NCBI GenBank assembly: GCA_013003805.1
Contig: JABDII010000430.1
Span: forward strand, 1 to 7,463
Length of the DNA stretch: 7,463 nt
Direction of reading: 5' to 3'
Source of the DNA: Gemmatimonadales bacterium
GTDB taxonomy: Bacteria; Gemmatimonadota; Gemmatimonadetes; Gemmatimonadales; GWC2-71-9
The position numbers and the translations under genes were made by a program. This document shows positions 6,160 through 7,463 of this stretch, piece by piece. The number at the start of each line of letters is the position of its first letter. Position 1 is the first letter of the stretch. Below the pieces are notes generated by a model that was not told the DNA's origin, did no database searches, and saw only the letters and a program-made list of their open reading frames with translations.

Positions 6160-6191
6160 CCGCGGGAGGGTTCTATCCCTCGAGCCCGCGG
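6160..6191. terminator. Candidate bidirectional hairpin terminator between dnaJ and ppk1
   Basis: The inverted repeat has an outer arm CCGCGGG (6160-6166) pairing with CCCGCGG (6185-6191) and an inner arm AGGG (6167-6170) pairing with CCCT (6177-6180). The loop is TTCTAT (6171-6176), with a 4-base bulge on one side (6181-6184). The stem of 11 pairs is nearly all G-C. It starts 3 bases after the dnaJ stop, and the ppk1 stop codon lies in its loop, so it could serve both convergent genes. There is no T-tract on the plus side and only a short CTTTG on the minus side, so it may be a roadblock or mRNA 3'-end stabiliser and not a classical intrinsic terminator. Confidence 0.45.
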
Positions 6192-7463
6192 TGCCGTTCC
6201 AACAACATACGATGAGTGGCGCGCGCCTCCTCCGGGTGAGGCGGATGGCGTTGGCGGTAGCTCCCGTCCGCGCCGAGGTCCCATGCCTGCCGGTTGTCGC
6301 GCAGCATGAGCTCCAACAGGTCGCGGACAGCACGGCGATGCTGTGGGGTGTCCAGCGGTACCACCGCCTCGATTCGCCGGTTGAGATTGCGGGGCATCCA
6401 GTCCGCTGAGCCGATGTAGACCTCTTCACGGCCAGCGTTGTAGAAATAGAACGCGCGCGAGTGCTCCAGGAACCGGCCGACGATGCTGATGACGCGAATT
6501 GCGTCGCTCACGCCCGGCACGCCGGGTCTGAGACAGCAGATACCGCGGACGATGAGGTCGATGTCCACGCCGGCCCTGGACGCCTCGTACAGCGCCATAA
6601 TTACTTCACGATCCACCAGGGCGTTCATCTTCGCGATGATCCGAGCCTTCTTGCCTGCCCGGGCATGGTGAATCTCCCGGCGGACAAGGGACAGGAACCG
6701 ATCGCGCATGCCTCCGGGCGCGACGAGCAACTTCCGGTACGCCGTCTGCTGACCGAACCCGGTCAGGACGTTGAAGAGGTCCGAGAGATCGGCCCCCAGG
6801 TCGGGGTCGGCCGAGAGAATCCCGAAATCAGTGTAGAGCCGCGCGGTCCGGGCGTTATAGTTGCCCGTCCCGATGTGCACGTAGCGCCGGATGCTCTCGC
6901 CCTCGCGCCGGACCACCAAGAGAGTCTTCGAGTGGGTTTTGAGACTCGCAACGCCGTAGGACACGTGCACCCCGACATCCTCCAGTCGCTGCGCCCAGCT
7001 GATGTTGTTCTCCTCGTCGAAGCGGGCCTGAAGCTCGATTAGGACCGCGACCTGCTTGCCCTGTTCCGCGGCCCGCGCCAGCAGCCGAGGGATTCCCGAG
7101 TCACTGCCGGTGCGATACAGGGTGAGCTTGATGGCCAACACCTGTGGGTCTTCGGCAGCCTGTTGAATGAACCGCTCGACCGACGAGGTGAAGCTGTCAT
7201 AGGGGTGGTGGAGGAAGATGTCGCCTGCACGGATGATCTCGAAGATATCCTGATGATCCGCGAGCCGCTGCTGGGTGGTCGGGATAAACGGCGGGTCGCG
7301 CAGGGCAGGGATCGCGATCGAGCCGGACAGTTCCACCAGATCCGCAGCATCCAGGAGGCCCGGCACCTCGTAAATGTCGTCGGTGTGGGGACGCGGGATG
7401 CCAGGGTCCTGCTCGTCACTGAACTCCCGAAGGAGGAGGGTGCGCAAAGACTGTGGCATCGAC
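6173..7463 (-). CDS. ppk1: Polyphosphate kinase 1, C-terminal part (partial at window edge)
   Basis: PPK1 reversibly polymerises the gamma-phosphate of ATP into polyphosphate. The window holds the C-terminal 428 residues or so, counted from a Met codon at 7457-7459; the frame continues off the right edge, and this Met is probably internal. Spacing of key residues equals that of E. coli PPK: Arg116 (LTLYR) and Arg146 (ELQARFDEENN), the Mg-binding arginines, then His176 in KTHSK (the phosphorylated His, E. coli His435; codon 6932-6934) and His333 in RFLEHSR (E. coli His592). The offset predicts about 259 residues outside the window, mainly the N-terminal and head domains. The conserved HIGTGNYNARTARLYTD (195-211) and SADWMPRNLNRRIE (351-364) segments are intact, so it should be active if the rest is. 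It is convergent with dnaJ, so it is a separate transcription unit. Confidence 0.95.
   Translation of the reverse strand, partial: SMPQSLRTLLLREFSDEQDPGIPRPHTDDIYEVPGLLDAADLVELSGSIAIPALRDPPFIPTTQQRLADHQDIFEIIRAGDIFLHHPYDSFTSSVERFIQQAAEDPQVLAIKLTLYRTGSDSGIPRLLARAAEQGKQVAVLIELQARFDEENNISWAQRLEDVGVHVSYGVASLKTHSKTLLVVRREGESIRRYVHIGTGNYNARTARLYTDFGILSADPDLGADLSDLFNVLTGFGQQTAYRKLLVAPGGMRDRFLSLVRREIHHARAGKKARIIAKMNALVDREVIMALYEASRAGVDIDLIVRGICCLRPGVPGVSDAIRVISIVGRFLEHSRAFYFYNAGREEVYIGSADWMPRNLNRRIEAVVPLDTPQHRRAVRDLLELMLRDNRQAWDLGADGSYRQRHPPHPEEARATHRMLLERHRGLEG

Noticed and set aside
6461..7042. Plus-strand open frame of 193 codons opposite ppk1
   Set aside because: It is antisense to a conserved catalytic region of ppk1 with both histidines in register.
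1..7463. Mobile elements, CRISPR arrays, tRNA, rRNA and toxin-antitoxin genes
   Set aside because: No transposase, integrase, regularly spaced repeats, cloverleaf-like or rRNA-like sequence was seen on either strand; the genes are conserved and composition looks uniform.

Overview
The window is a dense, GC-rich bacterial chromosomal segment. It holds eight complete recognisable genes, one complete unrecognised small gene and one partial gene. The pairing of a Myxococcus-type mglB-mglA polarity module with ybaB-recR, pgsA, cinA, grpE and dnaJ, the high GC content and the frequent GTG/TTG starts suggest a Gemmatimonadota-like or other deep-branching Gram-negative bacterium. That placement is inference from gene content, since no rRNA or other taxonomic marker is present. 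Nothing looks like a mobile element, CRISPR array, tRNA or rRNA.

Layout. Positions 1-48 are a short leader or the tail of an upstream gene. A tightly packed plus-strand cluster follows: ybaB (49-357), recR (361-954), an 89-residue Arg-rich membrane-anchored protein of unknown function (951-1220, ATGA overlap with recR), mglB (1232-1723), mglA (1739-2413), pgsA (2424-3062) and cinA (3068-4306). Gaps are at most 15 bp, so this is probably one transcription unit. A 70-bp gap with a possible weak promoter precedes grpE (4377-5060) and dnaJ (5063-6157), which abut each other. The minus-strand ppk1 (6173 to beyond 7463) converges on dnaJ. A GC-rich hairpin at 6160-6191 lies between the two stop regions and may terminate both.

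How the genes work together. YbaB and RecR belong to the nucleoid/recombinational-repair neighbourhood that usually follows dnaX. MglB and MglA are a GTPase-activating protein and a small Ras-like GTPase that set cell polarity or motility direction in Myxococcus. The small membrane protein sits directly between the two functions. PgsA commits phospholipid synthesis to phosphatidylglycerol. CinA cleans up damaged pyridine nucleotides. GrpE and DnaJ are the nucleotide-exchange factor and J-protein of the DnaK chaperone; DnaK itself is not here. PPK1 makes polyphosphate.

Most of the window is conserved housekeeping. The points worth a second look are a RecR zinc motif with one Cys replaced by Trp, an insertion of roughly 30 residues in MglA, the unnamed small membrane protein in the recR-mglB junction, and the hairpin shared by dnaJ and ppk1. 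I see no convincing evidence of an entirely new multi-gene system.
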